A DNA stretch of 64,000 nucleotides from the NCBI RefSeq assembly GCF_014230355.1, contig NZ_JACLAX010000003.1, forward strand, positions 186,001 through 250,000, in the 5' to 3' direction. Under the pieces are notes generated by a model. The model was not told the DNA's origin. It ran no database searches and saw nothing but the letters and a program-made list of their open reading frames with translations. Below, in pieces: positions 27,655-37,264 of this stretch. This DNA comes from Novosphingobium piscinae. Lineage in GTDB: Bacteria; Pseudomonadota; Alphaproteobacteria; Sphingomonadales; Sphingomonadaceae. Positions within the stretch are counted from its first letter, which is position 1. Each line of letters opens with the position of its first letter. A program made the translations under genes and the position numbers.

Positions 27655-28067
27655 TCCGGCCGGTCCGCGGGATCGACCGTCCAGTCGGCGGTGACCGCCT
27701 CGCCGGCGCGCCGGCGGTATTCGGCCTGGAGCAGCCAGGCCTTGCAGCCGCGCAGGCCGCCCAGCACGGTGCCGGCGGTGACGGGCACCCACAGGATGAC
27801 GTGGACCCAGAACGGCGGCCCAGCCGCCAGCTCGAGCCACAGCGCCAGCCCGGTGACCAGCGCGCCGATGATCAGGGTGAGGAAGGCGGCGGGACCATCG
27901 CCGACGTTGAACCGGGTGAAGTCCAGACCGCACACCCGGCAGCGGTCTGCGAACTGGGCATAGCCGGCGAACAGCGTCTTCGCATGGCAACGGGGGCAAC
28001 AGCCGAAAAGGGCAGCCGCGGCGGTGCCGGGCTGCCCCTTCGTGTCCGGTCGGACGGGATCGGTCAT
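27651..28067 (-). CDS. DUF983 membrane protein
   Basis: A 138-aa protein with an N-terminal zinc-ribbon-like part (FGCCPRCHAKTLF then CRVCGLDFTRFN, CxxC x2) and two TM helices (FLTLIIGALVTGLALWLEL and the VILWVPVTAGTVLGGL region). DUF983 genes sit between coxC and SURF1 in alphaproteobacteria, which suggests a role in cytochrome oxidase biogenesis. The start ATG overlaps the ctaE stop codon by 1 nt. Confidence 0.85.
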   Translation of the reverse strand: MTDPVRPDTKGQPGTAAAALFGCCPRCHAKTLFAGYAQFADRCRVCGLDFTRFNVGDGPAAFLTLIIGALVTGLALWLELAAGPPFWVHVILWVPVTAGTVLGGLRGCKAWLLQAEYRRRAGEAVTADWTVDPADRPE

Positions 28068-28897
28068 TACTCGATCACCGCACCCCAGTTGCCCCAGACA
28101 TAGACCGCGACGAAGAGGAACAGCCAGACCACGTCGACGAAGTGCCAGTACCAGGCGGCGGCTTCGAAGCCGAAGTGCTGGCGCGGGGTGAAATCACCAT
28201 TGTAGGCGCGCTTCAGGCAGACGATCAGGAAGATCGTGCCAACCAGCACGTGGAACCCGTGGAAGCCCGTGGCCATGTAAAAGGCCGAGCCGTAGGTGTT
28301 CTTGCCGAAGGGGAACGGCGCGTGGATGTACTCGAAGGCCTGGATCGAGGTGAACAGCAGGCCGAGCAGGATCGTCGCCCACAGGCCCTTCTTCAGGGCA
28401 TCGCGGTCACCGTGAATCAGGCCGTGGTGCGCCCAGGTGACGGTGGTGCCCGAGCACAGCAGGATCAGCGTGTTGAGCAGCGGAAGGTCCCAGGCGTTGA
28501 TCACCGCCTCGATCGCCTTCGGCGGCCACTGCCCACCGATCACCTCTTCGGCCAGTTCGCTGGGGAACAGCGAGAAATCGAAGAAGGCCCAGAACCAGCC
28601 GACGAAGAACATCACCTCGGAGGCGATGAACAGGATCATGCCATAGCGCTGGTGCAGCTGCACCACCGGGGTGTGATCGCCGGCGTGGGCCTCGCGCACG
28701 ATCTTGCTGAACCACTGGAACATGCCGGCAAGCAGCAGGGCCAAGCCAGCCCAGGGCACAACGTGTCCGCCGGGCAGCTTGTGCATGAACAGCACCATGC
28801 CCGAGGTGAAGATCAGCGCGCCCAGCGTGGTCAGCAGTGGTACGATGTCAGGCGGAAGGATGTGGTAATCGTGGTTCTTGGCACCGGCCATGATCAT
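28067..28897 (-). CDS. ctaE: cytochrome c oxidase subunit III
   Basis: An integral subunit (276 aa, seven TM) of the aa3-type oxidase. Motifs are HDYHILPPD, LHQRYGMILFIASEVMFFVG (conserved Glu of helix III), WAFFDFSLFP, FYMATGFHGFHVLVGTIFLI and WHFVDVVWLFLFVAVYVWG. An ATG two codons inside the frame (28891) may be the true start. It follows ctaG and precedes DUF983 in the oxidase assembly operon. Confidence 0.94.
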   Translation of the reverse strand: MIMAGAKNHDYHILPPDIVPLLTTLGALIFTSGMVLFMHKLPGGHVVPWAGLALLLAGMFQWFSKIVREAHAGDHTPVVQLHQRYGMILFIASEVMFFVGWFWAFFDFSLFPSELAEEVIGGQWPPKAIEAVINAWDLPLLNTLILLCSGTTVTWAHHGLIHGDRDALKKGLWATILLGLLFTSIQAFEYIHAPFPFGKNTYGSAFYMATGFHGFHVLVGTIFLIVCLKRAYNGDFTPRQHFGFEAAAWYWHFVDVVWLFLFVAVYVWGNWGAVIE

Positions 28898-28955
28898 TCG
28901 TCCCTATCGTCGCGCCCCCTGCGGGAGTGCGGGCTTTGGCTGATTTGCGGTTCCC

Positions 28956-29582
28956 TTATCGCGCGTTGGCAGGGTGGTCCAGAGGCTTCGCGTGACGTTT
29001 TGCGACAAGGGCGGCGGTTGCTTCCTTGTCCTCGTGGAAGGTGTAGCTCAGCGTGATCTGCTTGATCGCGCGGGCTTCCTCGTCTTGCAGGATCGCCGGG
29101 TCGACGTAGTAGGTCACCGGCATGCGGACCTCCTCGCCCGGCTGCAGGGTTTGCTCGGTGAAGCAGAAGCACTGGATCTTGTTGAAGTACTTCCCGGCCT
29201 CGTCGGGCGTGACGTTGAAGCTGGCCCGCCCGGTGATCGGTTGGTCCGAAAGGTTGCGGGCGCGGAAGGTGGCAAGGCTGCGCGCCCCGAGGCGGACTGT
29301 CTGGGTAACCTGCTCGGGCCGGAAGGCCCAGGGCAGGTCGCGGTCGATGTTGCCGTCGAAGCGCACCGAGATCGTCACCGGGCTGACCTGGACCCCGGCC
29401 GCCTCGACCTCGGAGGTGCGCTGGGCGGTGCCGCCGAACCCGGTCACCTGGCAGAACAGCCGATAGAGCGGAACTGAGGCATAGCCGAGGCCCAGCATGA
29501 ACAGCGCGCCCAGCAGCGCATAGAGCGCGATCCGGCGGTTGCGGTCCTTGAGCGGGGGAGCCGAGGCCATGGGTGCGGTCAC
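28956..29582 (-). CDS. ctaG: cytochrome c oxidase copper-B assembly protein (Cox11)
   Basis: CtaG (208 aa) delivers Cu(I) to CuB of subunit I. It has one N-terminal TM (IALYALLGALFMLGLGYASV), then a periplasmic domain with the CFCFTEQTLQPGE copper motif (both Cys present) and the PVTYYVDP stretch. The GTG at 29582 overlaps the stop of the upstream 48-aa gene (GTGA); an internal ATG four codons later is possible. Confidence 0.92.
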   Translation of the reverse strand: MTAPMASAPPLKDRNRRIALYALLGALFMLGLGYASVPLYRLFCQVTGFGGTAQRTSEVEAAGVQVSPVTISVRFDGNIDRDLPWAFRPEQVTQTVRLGARSLATFRARNLSDQPITGRASFNVTPDEAGKYFNKIQCFCFTEQTLQPGEEVRMPVTYYVDPAILQDEEARAIKQITLSYTFHEDKEATAALVAKRHAKPLDHPANAR

Positions 29583-29725
29583 AGGTCCATCTTGGCGATC
29601 GTGATGGCAAAGAACAACAGGGCGAAGAAGCCCAGCACCAACCCGAGCGCGACGTTGCGCTGGCGAATCACCTTGCGGCGCTGGGCCAGGTACTCGGGCG
29701 AGCGGGGATCGGGCAGGTCGGTCAT
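29579..29725 (-). CDS. small single-TM protein of the cytochrome oxidase operon
   Basis: A 48-aa protein: a charged N-terminus (MTDLPDPRSPEYLAQRRKVI) and then one hydrophobic helix (VALGLVLGFFALLFFAITIA) ending KMDL. The ATG is 7 nt after the ctaB stop and its own stop overlaps the ctaG start. Small one-helix genes are regularly found between ctaB and ctaG in sphingomonads and rhizobia; a CoxF-like assembly role is possible but unproven. Confidence 0.75.
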   Translation of the reverse strand: MTDLPDPRSPEYLAQRRKVIRQRNVALGLVLGFFALLFFAITIAKMDL

Positions 29726-29732
29726 CGTGGGG

Positions 29733-30746
29733 TCACAGTCCCGGTGCGAGGATCCAGCGGTCGGCCACCAGGGCGGCGAACAGCGCGAACAGATAGATGA
29801 TCGACCAGAAGAACAGCTGCTTCTCGGGCTTCAGCGTGTCGTCCGGGCCGGTCGGTCGGCGCAGTCCTACCCGGATCGAGAGCAACAGGAACCCGCCCGA
29901 TAGGACACTGGCCGCGAGGCCGTAGATCCATCCGGCCCCGCCCTGGGCGAAGGGGATCAGGCAGGGCACCAGCGAGAGCGGCAGGAGCAGCGCCGCATAG
30001 ACCAGGATCTGCCGCCGGGTCGACGCCTCGCCCGCGACCACCGGCATCATCGGGATCCCGACCTTGGCGTAGTCGGTCTGGACGAACAGGGCGAGCGCCC
30101 AGAAATGCGGCGGGGTCCACATGAAGATGATCGAGAACAGCACGATCGGCATCAGCGTGACGTCGCCGGTCACCGCGACCCAGCCGATCAGCGGCGGGAA
30201 GGCCCCGGCGCCGCCGCCGATGACGATGTTCTGCGGGGTGCGCGGCTTGAGCCAGATCGTGTAGATCACCGCATAGTAGACGATCGAAAAGGCCAGCAAC
30301 GCGGCGGCGAGCCAGCCGATCGCCAGCCCCATCACCAGCACCGAGCCGACCGACAGGCCGATCCCGAAATCGCGTGCCGCGGTGCGCTCCATCCGTCCCG
30401 AGGGAATCGGGCGCGACTGGGTGCGGCGCATGCCGGCGTCGATATCGGCCTCCCACCAGTGGTTCAGCGCGGCAGCGCCGCCGGCGCCCACGGCGATGCA
30501 GAGCACCGCGGTGAAACCGAGCACGGGGTTGATCGAGCCGGGCGCCGCCAGCAGCGCGCAGAGCCCGGTGAAGATGACGAGCGTCATCACCCGGGGCTTG
30601 GTCAGCTGGTAGAAGTCGCGCCAGTCGGCGGGGAGCGGGAGTGTTGCGGCCTGAGTCACGGCCGCGCCTATAGGCGAGGGCGCGGCAAAGGGAAAGCGCG
30701 CTGCGATGAAGGGATCGCCGGGCCGCGCAAGGCCATGGCTGGACAA
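29733..30746 (-). CDS. ctaB: protoheme IX farnesyltransferase (heme O synthase)
   Basis: A UbiA-family prenyltransferase (337 aa, about nine TM) that adds a farnesyl group to heme B. The first Asp-rich motif is [20 protein letters not shown] and the second region is [20 protein letters not shown] with [11 protein letters not shown]. The usual start may be slightly internal, since some 30 N-terminal residues are poorly conserved. It heads the ctaB-ctaG-ctaE assembly run, divergent from a thioredoxin-like gene. Confidence 0.93.
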   Translation of the reverse strand: MSSHGLARPGDPFIAARFPFAAPSPIGAAVTQAATLPLPADWRDFYQLTKPRVMTLVIFTGLCALLAAPGSINPVLGFTAVLCIAVGAGGAAALNHWWEADIDAGMRRTQSRPIPSGRMERTAARDFGIGLSVGSVLVMGLAIGWLAAALLAFSIVYYAVIYTIWLKPRTPQNIVIGGGAGAFPPLIGWVAVTGDVTLMPIVLFSIIFMWTPPHFWALALFVQTDYAKVGIPMMPVVAGEASTRRQILVYAALLLPLSLVPCLIPFAQGGAGWIYGLAASVLSGGFLLLSIRVGLRRPTGPDDTLKPEKQLFFWSIIYLFALFAALVADRWILAPGL

Positions 30747-30793
30747 GCGCGCAAACCGCGGTAGGCTAATCTCAATTCAGGAGGTAGAGTTTT

Positions 30794-31336
30794 ATGCCGG
30801 TTTGTCTGCGCCCTTCCCTTGCCGCCCAGCTTGCGGCCACGCTGGCGGCCGCCGCGGCGCTCACCCTTGCCATGCCCGTGGCGGCCCGGCCGGGACCACG
30901 CATGACGATTGCCAGCTTCGAGGACCTGCCCAAGCCGCTGCCGCTGCCCTATGCGGAGGGCGCCCCGGCCGATGTGGAGGTGGCCCGCGCGATCGTCCGC
31001 GCGAAGCGCACCGGCAAACTGGTGCTGATCGATCTGGGGGGCAACTGGTGTCTCGACTGCCGGCTGCTGGCGGGAACGATGCGGCAGGCGCCGCTCAAGG
31101 CGTGGCTGGCGCGCCATTATGAGGAGGTCACGGTCGACGTCGGGCGGTTCGACCGCAACCTCCAGATCCCCGCGCGCTTTGGCATCACCGGCCGGCTGGC
31201 CGGGGTGCCGGCGATCCTGATCGTCGATCCGAAAACCGGCCGGCTGGTCAACGACGGCAAGATCACCGCCCTGGCCGATGCCCGCAGCATGACCCCGCAG
31301 GGGCTGGCCGATTGGCTGGCGAGCTGGGTGAAGTAG
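30794..31336 (+). CDS. periplasmic thioredoxin-like protein
   Basis: A 180-aa protein with a signal peptide (cleavage after MPVAARP, about residue 34) and a thioredoxin fold: LVLIDLGGNWCLDCRLLAG carries the CxxC active site (CLDC), with the cis-Pro loop in GVPAILIVDP. It sits between ctaB and ctaD, so a role in oxidase copper-site thiol reduction is plausible but inferred from position only. A GGAGG-type ribosome site (CAGGAGGTAG) precedes the ATG. Confidence 0.8.
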   Translation: MPVCLRPSLAAQLAATLAAAAALTLAMPVAARPGPRMTIASFEDLPKPLPLPYAEGAPADVEVARAIVRAKRTGKLVLIDLGGNWCLDCRLLAGTMRQAPLKAWLARHYEEVTVDVGRFDRNLQIPARFGITGRLAGVPAILIVDPKTGRLVNDGKITALADARSMTPQGLADWLASWVK

Positions 31337-31633
31337 ACCGCCGGTTGACACGGTTGACACGGTCCTGAGGACAAATGGTGGCGGGCGCGCGGTCCGCCGC
31401 CCGGCCGGCGTGCACGAAACCGCGGCGCCGTGTTGACAGCGGGAACAGCGGGGCAGGCGCGGGCACGGCACGAAGGGTCAGGCATCGCGCCACGATGCCC
31501 CACGCGGGCCGGGTAGGACAGGCCGGTTGTCACCCCTCGCCCGGCCGTGTCCCGGTCAGGCAGAACCGCTGTTCACGAACGAAAAGGCCCCGGAGTGTCC
31601 TCCGGGGCCCTTCGTGGTCACCCTTGCGGGCGA
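31337..31633. other. intergenic region with CGGTTGACA tandem repeat and ctaD terminator
   Basis: The first part holds two tandem copies of CGGTTGACA (31342-31350 and 31351-31359). The last part holds the ctaD terminator at 31581-31609. No gene is supported; the minus-strand frame across it (repeated VNRVNR-type residues) has no recognisable domain. Confidence 0.5.
31581..31609 (-). terminator. intrinsic terminator of the ctaC-ctaD operon
   Basis: On the minus strand a perfect 10-bp stem (GGCCCCGGAG / CTCCGGGGCC, loop of 4) is followed by TTTTC, 25 nt after the ctaD stop. This is the clearest rho-independent terminator in the window. Confidence 0.85.
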
Positions 31634-33322
31634 TCAGTGGTGCGCGTCCTCGATCACCGGGAGCGTCTCGAACTGGTGGAACGGCGGCGGGCTGGACAGG
31701 GTCCACTCCAGCGTGGTCGCACCCTCGCCCCAGTAGTTCGGCGCCGCCTTCTTCCCCGCCACGAAGGCATAGAGGATGTTGACGAAGAAGATCAGGATCG
31801 AGACGGCCATGATCTTGTAGCCGAGCGTGGCCCACTGGTTCCAGTACTCGTAGGCCGCCGGGTAGTCCGGATAGCGGCGCGGCATGCCCTGGAGCCCGAG
31901 GAAGTGCATCGGGAAGAAGATCAGGTTCACGCCGACGAAGAACACCCAGAAGTGCGTGTGGGCGAGGAACTCGGAGTACATCTTCCCGCTCATCTTCGGG
32001 AACCAGTAGTAGAACCCGGCGAACAGCGAGGTCACCGCGCCCAGCGACAGGACGTAGTGGAAGTGCGCCACCACGTAGTAGGTGTCCTGCAGGTTGTCGT
32101 CGATGCCACCGTTGGAGAGGACCACGCCGGTCACGCCACCAACGGTAAACAGGAAGATGAAGCCGATCGCCCAGACCATCGGCGCCTTGAACTCGAGGCT
32201 GCCGCCCCACATCGTCGCGATCCACGAGAAGATCTTGATGCCGGTGGGGACCGCGATGACCATGGTGGCTGCGGTGAAGTACATCTTGGTGTTCACCGAA
32301 AGACCGGTGGTGTACATGTGGTGGGCCCAGACGATGAACCCGACCACACCGATCGCGACCATGGCGTAGGCCATGCCGAGGTAGCCGAACACCGGCTTGC
32401 GCGAGAAGGTGCTGATGATCTGGCTGATGATGCCGAAGCCCGGCAGGATCATGATGTACACTTCGGGGTGACCGAAGAACCAGAACAGGTGCTGGTAGAG
32501 CACCGGATCGCCACCGCCCGAGGGATCGAAGAAGGTGGTGCCGAAGTTGCGGTCGGTCAGTAGCATGGTGATCGCCGCGGCCAGGACCGGCAGCGAAAGC
32601 AGCAGCAGGAACGCGGTGACCAGCACCGACCACACGAACAGCGGCATCTTGTGCAGGGTCATGCCCGGCGCACGCATGTTGAAGATGGTGGTGATGAAGT
32701 TGATCGCGCCCATGATCGAGCCGGCACCGGCGAGGTGCAGCGAGAAGATCGCGAAATCGACCGCGGGACCCGACGAGCCGTAGGTCGACAGCGGGGCATA
32801 GGCGGTCCAGCCGATGCCGGCGCCGTTGCCGGTGGTGTCACCCGGGACGAAGGCCGAGAGCATCAGCGAGACGAAGCCAGCCACGGTCAGCCAGAACGAG
32901 ATGTTGTTCATCCGCGGGAAGGCCATGTCCGGCGCGCCGATCATGATCGGAACGAACCAGTTGCCGAAGCCGCCGATGATCGCCGGCATCACCATGAAGA
33001 ACACCATGATCAGGCCGTGCGCGGTGATCAGCACGTTCCACAGGTGGAGCGCGCTGTTCATCTCGGCGGCCTTGCCCTCGGCCATGCTGGCCCAGAGGGT
33101 CAGGTACTGGATGCCGGGCTGTTCCAGCTCAAGCCGCATCAGGCCCGAGATCGCGCCGCCGATGATCCCCGCGAAGATCGCGAAGATCAGGTAGAGCGTG
33201 CCGATGTCCTTGTGGTTCGTGGACATGAACCAGCGGGCGAAGAAGCCCGGCTTGTGATCGTGGTCGTGCGCATGATCGTGCGCGTCGCCGTGAGCCTGGA
33301 AGGTCTCAGCAGTGGTAGCCAT
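31634..33322 (-). CDS. ctaD: cytochrome c oxidase subunit I
   Basis: The catalytic heme-copper subunit (562 aa, 12 TM). [40 protein letters not shown] (CuB His and cross-linked Tyr with the K-channel Glu) and [20 protein letters not shown] (heme His) are present, as is the D-channel NNISFWL region. The N-terminal tail is unusually rich in His/Asp ([14 protein letters not shown], residues 11-24). It follows ctaC and ends at a strong terminator. Confidence 0.96.
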   Translation of the reverse strand: MATTAETFQAHGDAHDHAHDHDHKPGFFARWFMSTNHKDIGTLYLIFAIFAGIIGGAISGLMRLELEQPGIQYLTLWASMAEGKAAEMNSALHLWNVLITAHGLIMVFFMVMPAIIGGFGNWFVPIMIGAPDMAFPRMNNISFWLTVAGFVSLMLSAFVPGDTTGNGAGIGWTAYAPLSTYGSSGPAVDFAIFSLHLAGAGSIMGAINFITTIFNMRAPGMTLHKMPLFVWSVLVTAFLLLLSLPVLAAAITMLLTDRNFGTTFFDPSGGGDPVLYQHLFWFFGHPEVYIMILPGFGIISQIISTFSRKPVFGYLGMAYAMVAIGVVGFIVWAHHMYTTGLSVNTKMYFTAATMVIAVPTGIKIFSWIATMWGGSLEFKAPMVWAIGFIFLFTVGGVTGVVLSNGGIDDNLQDTYYVVAHFHYVLSLGAVTSLFAGFYYWFPKMSGKMYSEFLAHTHFWVFFVGVNLIFFPMHFLGLQGMPRRYPDYPAAYEYWNQWATLGYKIMAVSILIFFVNILYAFVAGKKAAPNYWGEGATTLEWTLSSPPPFHQFETLPVIEDAHH

Positions 33323-33352
33323 GATGAGCGAACCTTGTCTTTCTGGGCGAGA

Positions 33353-34333
33353 TCAGGCGGCGGGAGCCGCGGATGCGGGGGCTTCGGGCGCGGCTTCAGC
33401 TGCGGCCGGAGCGGGAGCGGCCGGGGCCGCCGCGGCGCTGGCCGGGGTGACCGTGCCACCCTGCGCCACCACCCAGGCGTTGAACTTGTCGCGCGGCAGA
33501 GCCTCGACCGCGATCGGCATGTAGCCGTGGCGGGCGCCGCACAGCTCCGAACACTGGCCGTAGTAGACGCCGGGCTTCTCGATGAAGAGCACCTTTTCGT
33601 TCACGCGGCCGGGTACGGCATCGAGCTTGAACCACAGCGAGGGCACCGCGAAGGCGTGGATCACGTCCGCCCCGGTCGTCTGCAGGCGGATCGGCTCGCC
33701 GACCGGCAGGACCAGACGGTTGTCGACGCCCAGCTTCGCCGGCTCGCCGCGGCGCACCGCCTCGTCGTCGGGCAGCATGTTCGAGATCACCTCGATGCCG
33801 CCGTTGTCCGGGTAGGAGTAGGTCCAGTACCACTGGTTGCCGGTGGCCTTGACGGTCAGGGCCTTTTCCGGTGCCGGCTTGTACTGGCGGGCCAGCAGGG
33901 TGATCGAGGGGATCGCGATGCCGACGAGGATCAGCACCGGCAGGCCGGTCCAGATCACTTCAAGCAGGGTGTTGTGGCTGGTCCGCGAGGCGACCGGGTT
34001 GGCCTTGCGGTTGTAGCGCGCGGCAACCCAGACGAGCAGACCGAGCACGAACAGGCTGATGATCGTAATCACCGGCATCAGGATCGCATCATGCATCCAC
34101 AGCGCATAGTGCCCGTTGGGCGAAAACTGCTGCTGGAAGCCGAGGGCGCCATCAACCGGCTGGCCGATCCCGGGCACGGGTTTCATCGGGACGTAGGCAG
34201 GAGCCGCTTCGGCTGCCGCGGCGGTCGCCTCGGCGGCCTGGGCCAGCACGGCTTGCGGCAGGGCCGCCAGAGACACTCCGATGGCCAGAGCGGCCGATCC
34301 CGCACGGTGGGCCTGTACGCCGAATTTCATCAT
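33353..34333 (-). CDS. ctaC: cytochrome c oxidase subunit II
   Basis: Subunit II (326 aa) takes electrons from cytochrome c through CuA. It has a signal sequence (residues 1-30), two TM helices ([20 protein letters not shown] and the [17 protein letters not shown] region), an aromatic electron-entry stretch ([15 protein letters not shown]) and the CuA motif [18 protein letters not shown]. An Ala/Pro-rich tail of about 40 residues ends the protein. I chose the tandem ATG at 34333 (MMKFGVQ) because the upstream frame is not signal-like. Confidence 0.94.
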   Translation of the reverse strand: MMKFGVQAHRAGSAALAIGVSLAALPQAVLAQAAEATAAAAEAAPAYVPMKPVPGIGQPVDGALGFQQQFSPNGHYALWMHDAILMPVITIISLFVLGLLVWVAARYNRKANPVASRTSHNTLLEVIWTGLPVLILVGIAIPSITLLARQYKPAPEKALTVKATGNQWYWTYSYPDNGGIEVISNMLPDDEAVRRGEPAKLGVDNRLVLPVGEPIRLQTTGADVIHAFAVPSLWFKLDAVPGRVNEKVLFIEKPGVYYGQCSELCGARHGYMPIAVEALPRDKFNAWVVAQGGTVTPASAAAAPAAPAPAAAEAAPEAPASAAPAA

Positions 34334-34544
34334 TCTCGCGCCTTTGTTACCAATTTTCCCGGCGAGATTCCCGCACGAAACGGCCATTTCTCGCCCTTTT
34401 GGGGTCCAACAACCGCGGCCTATACGCGCGCTTGCGGGGCACCTCAAGCGCCTCTAGGGGATATTTTTGACGCAGCGCAAGAGTGCGATGGGGCAGGTTC
34501 ATGCCCCTTGGTTCAGGCCCGTGATTTCAGGAGATTGGTCCCCC

Positions 34545-35129
34545 ATGCAGCAAGACGAGGTGCTCGCCGAGTTCCGCGCCAGCGAAGCCCTGCTCGAAGG
34601 GCACTTCCTGCTCTCGTCGGGGCGGCACAGCGGGCACTACCTGCAGTGCGCGCGGGTACTGATGAACCCGGCGCGCGCCGCCCGGCTCGCCGGGGCCCTG
34701 GCCGCCGCGCTGCCCGCCGACCTGCGCGCCCGGCTGACCCGGGTGGTCTCGCCGGCAATGGGCGGGGTGATCATCGGCCACGAGATGGGCCGCGCGCTGA
34801 ACCTCGATGCCATGTTCGTCGAGCGCCCGACCGGCACTTTCGAACTGCGCCGCGGCTTCGCCCTCTCCCCGGGCGACCAGGTGCTGATGGTCGAGGACGT
34901 GGTCACCACCGGCCTGTCCAGCCGCGAGGCGATCAAGGCGATCGAAGCGGCCGGCGGAGAAGTCATCGCCGCGGCGGCGCTGGTCGACCGCTCGGGCGGT
35001 ACGGTCGACCTCGGTGTGCCGTTCACCGCGCTGATCGCGCTCGACTTCCCGACCTATGCCGCGGACGAGGTGCCGCCCCACCTGCAGGCCATCCCGGCCA
35101 TCAAGCCGGGGAGTCGCGCTCAGCCATGA
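34545..35129 (+). CDS. pyrE: orotate phosphoribosyltransferase
   Basis: PyrE (194 aa) forms OMP from orotate and PRPP in pyrimidine synthesis. The PRPP motif is [40 protein letters not shown] and [15 protein letters not shown] are also conserved. ATG 34545 has a CAGGAGA ribosome site about 12 nt upstream. The stop overlaps the pdxJ ATG (ATGA). Confidence 0.94.
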   Translation: MQQDEVLAEFRASEALLEGHFLLSSGRHSGHYLQCARVLMNPARAARLAGALAAALPADLRARLTRVVSPAMGGVIIGHEMGRALNLDAMFVERPTGTFELRRGFALSPGDQVLMVEDVVTTGLSSREAIKAIEAAGGEVIAAAALVDRSGGTVDLGVPFTALIALDFPTYAADEVPPHLQAIPAIKPGSRAQP

Positions 35130-35872
35130 CCCTCGCTGGGACCGCCCCGGCCCGCCTCCGGCTGGGCGTCAACATCGATCATGTCGCCACGGTGCGCAAT
35201 GCGCGCGGCGGCGATCATCCCGACCCGGTGCGCGCCGCTGAGATCGTCGCGGCGGTCGGCGGCGACGGGATCACCGCGCACCTGCGCGAGGATCGCCGCC
35301 ACATCCGCGACGAGGACATCGCGCGGATCCAGGCCTGCACCGACCTGCCACTCAACTTCGAGATGGCGGCGACCGAGGAGATGGTCGCCTTCGCGCTGCG
35401 CCACCGCCCCCACGCTGCCTGCATTGTGCCCGAACGGCGCGAGGAGCGGACCACCGAGGGCGGGCTCGATGCCGCCGGCCAGCACAACCGGCTGGCACCG
35501 ATCGTTGCGCGGCTGGCCGACGCCGGCATCCGCGTGAGCCTGTTCATCGCCCCCGAGCCGCGTCAGATCGAGGCCGCCATGCAGCTGCGCGCGCCGGTGG
35601 TCGAACTGCACACCGGCGAATATGCCCATGCCGAGGGCGAGGCCCGTGCGCACGAACTGCGGCGCATCGCCGACATGGCCGCGTTGGCTGCCCGCAACGG
35701 GATCGAGCCGCACGCCGGTCACGGCCTGACCTATGACAACGTCCAGCCGATCGCGGCGATTCCGCAATTGGCCGAGCTCAATATCGGGCACTATCTGATC
35801 GGGGAGGCGATCTTCACCGGCCTGGGGCCAGCAGTGCTGAAGATGCGCGAGCTGATGGATGCGGCCCGGTGA
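35126..35872 (+). CDS. pdxJ: pyridoxine 5'-phosphate synthase
   Basis: PdxJ (248 aa) condenses 3-amino-2-oxopropyl phosphate with deoxyxylulose 5-phosphate. Motifs are [65 protein letters not shown] and [17 protein letters not shown]. It overlaps pyrE upstream and acpS downstream by 4 nt each. The same pdxJ-acpS-lepB order occurs in many alphaproteobacteria. Confidence 0.96.
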   Translation: MTLAGTAPARLRLGVNIDHVATVRNARGGDHPDPVRAAEIVAAVGGDGITAHLREDRRHIRDEDIARIQACTDLPLNFEMAATEEMVAFALRHRPHAACIVPERREERTTEGGLDAAGQHNRLAPIVARLADAGIRVSLFIAPEPRQIEAAMQLRAPVVELHTGEYAHAEGEARAHELRRIADMAALAARNGIEPHAGHGLTYDNVQPIAAIPQLAELNIGHYLIGEAIFTGLGPAVLKMRELMDAAR

Positions 35873-36270
35873 TCATCGCGATCGGATCGGACCTGTGCAA
35901 CATCGAGCGGATCGCCCAGTCGCTCGACCGTTATGGCGACCGTTTCCTGCAGCGCGTGTTCACCGCGGCCGAGCAGGCCAAGGCGGCCAAGCGCCCCTTT
36001 ACCCGGGCCGGAACCCTGGCCAAGCGCTTCGCCGCGAAGGAGGCCTTCTCCAAGGCGGTCGGCACCGGGTTCAAGGCCGGGGTGTTCATGAAGGACATCG
36101 GCGTGGTCAACGCCCCGTCCGGCGCCCCGACCCTCGCCCTGACCGGCGGCGCGGCCGAGCGGCTGCGCGCCATCACTCCGCCCGGGCACGAGGCTGTGGT
36201 CCACCTCACCCTGACCGACGATCATCCCTGGGCCCAGGCCTTCGTGGTGATCGAAGCCCGTCCCGTGTGA
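35869..36270 (+). CDS. acpS: holo-[acyl-carrier-protein] synthase
   Basis: AcpS (133 aa) attaches 4'-phosphopantetheine to [23 protein letters not shown] carries the Mg-binding Asp, and [20 protein letters not shown] is the second signature. The start is GTG at 35869, overlapping the pdxJ TGA (GTGA). Confidence 0.94.
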   Translation: MIIAIGSDLCNIERIAQSLDRYGDRFLQRVFTAAEQAKAAKRPFTRAGTLAKRFAAKEAFSKAVGTGFKAGVFMKDIGVVNAPSGAPTLALTGGAAERLRAITPPGHEAVVHLTLTDDHPWAQAFVVIEARPV

Positions 36271-36366
36271 CAGTGCCGGCCTGACGCCAACCGTGGGGCG
36301 CGAGGCGATTGCATCGGCGCGGCGCACTGCGTACTAGCCGCACAACACACATCCCCAAGGATCATC

Positions 36367-37254
36367 GTGACCGACACCCCGCCCGCCGCGCCCCCCGTTA
36401 CCGAACCCGCCCCGCCGCGCGCGATCGACTGGATCGCCGAGATCCGCGGGCTGGCGGTCATGCTGCTGGCCGTGCTGGCCTTCCACAGCTTCCTGGCCAA
36501 GCCGTTCTACATTCCGTCGATCTCAATGATGCCCAACCTGCTGGTGGGGGACCGACTGATCGTCTCGAAGTGGCCCTATGGCTGGAACTGGTCCTCAGCC
36601 TCGTTCCACGTCCTGCCGCGCTCGACCACACGGATTCTGGGCCGCACCCCGGCCTATGGCGACATCGTGATCGTCGTCCCGCCCAACCGCACCGACGACC
36701 TGATCAAGCGCGTGGTCGCCCTGCCGGGTGACCGGATCGCGGTCGTCAACGGCCAGATCGTACTCAACGGCAAGCCCGTGCCGCAGACCGCAGAGGCCCC
36801 GGCGCGGATTCCGGCAGACGACCAGTTGCGCTGCGAGGGCGCTGCCGGGCCATCATCGTGCTATGACGAGTTCGCCTCCTACCGGACCCGGTTGCCGAGC
36901 GGCGAAGAGGTCTACGAGTTGCCCGCCTACCGCGAGACCCTGCCCAACGGCGCAACCTACCAGATCATCGACCATCTCGATCAGACGCTCGACCACATGC
37001 CCGAAATCACGGTGCCGGCCGACCATGTCTTCGTCATGGGCGACAACCGCGACCATTCCGCCGATAGCCGAGCTCCGCTGTGGGAGAACGGGCTGGGCGG
37101 GCCGGTGCCGCTGTCCGACGTGGGCGGGCGCGCCGAGTTCATCACCTTCTCGTTGAACGGCACCGAGACGCTCAATCCGCTGACCTGGTGGGGTGCCTTG
37201 CGCACCAAGCGAGCCTGGAGCAGTCTGCGTCCGCCGATCATGACCCGACGATAA
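36367..37254 (+). CDS. lepB: signal peptidase I
   Basis: An inner-membrane peptidase (295 aa) removing Sec signal peptides. It has one N-terminal TM (LAVMLLAVLAFHSFLAKPFY). The catalytic Ser is in IPSISMMPNLLVGD and the catalytic Lys in DDLIKRVVALPGDRI; VPADHVFVMGDNRDHSADSR is box E. The start is GTG at 36367 after an AAGGAT ribosome site. It is longer than minimal LepB because of a loop at about residues 140-195. Confidence 0.94.
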   Translation: MTDTPPAAPPVTEPAPPRAIDWIAEIRGLAVMLLAVLAFHSFLAKPFYIPSISMMPNLLVGDRLIVSKWPYGWNWSSASFHVLPRSTTRILGRTPAYGDIVIVVPPNRTDDLIKRVVALPGDRIAVVNGQIVLNGKPVPQTAEAPARIPADDQLRCEGAAGPSSCYDEFASYRTRLPSGEEVYELPAYRETLPNGATYQIIDHLDQTLDHMPEITVPADHVFVMGDNRDHSADSRAPLWENGLGGPVPLSDVGGRAEFITFSLNGTETLNPLTWWGALRTKRAWSSLRPPIMTRR

Positions 37255-37264
37255 GGACCGTGCG

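Noticed and set aside
32651..35872. 1073-aa plus-strand open frame
   Set aside because: It runs antisense to ctaD and ctaC. Only its last 248 residues are real, as pdxJ from 35126.
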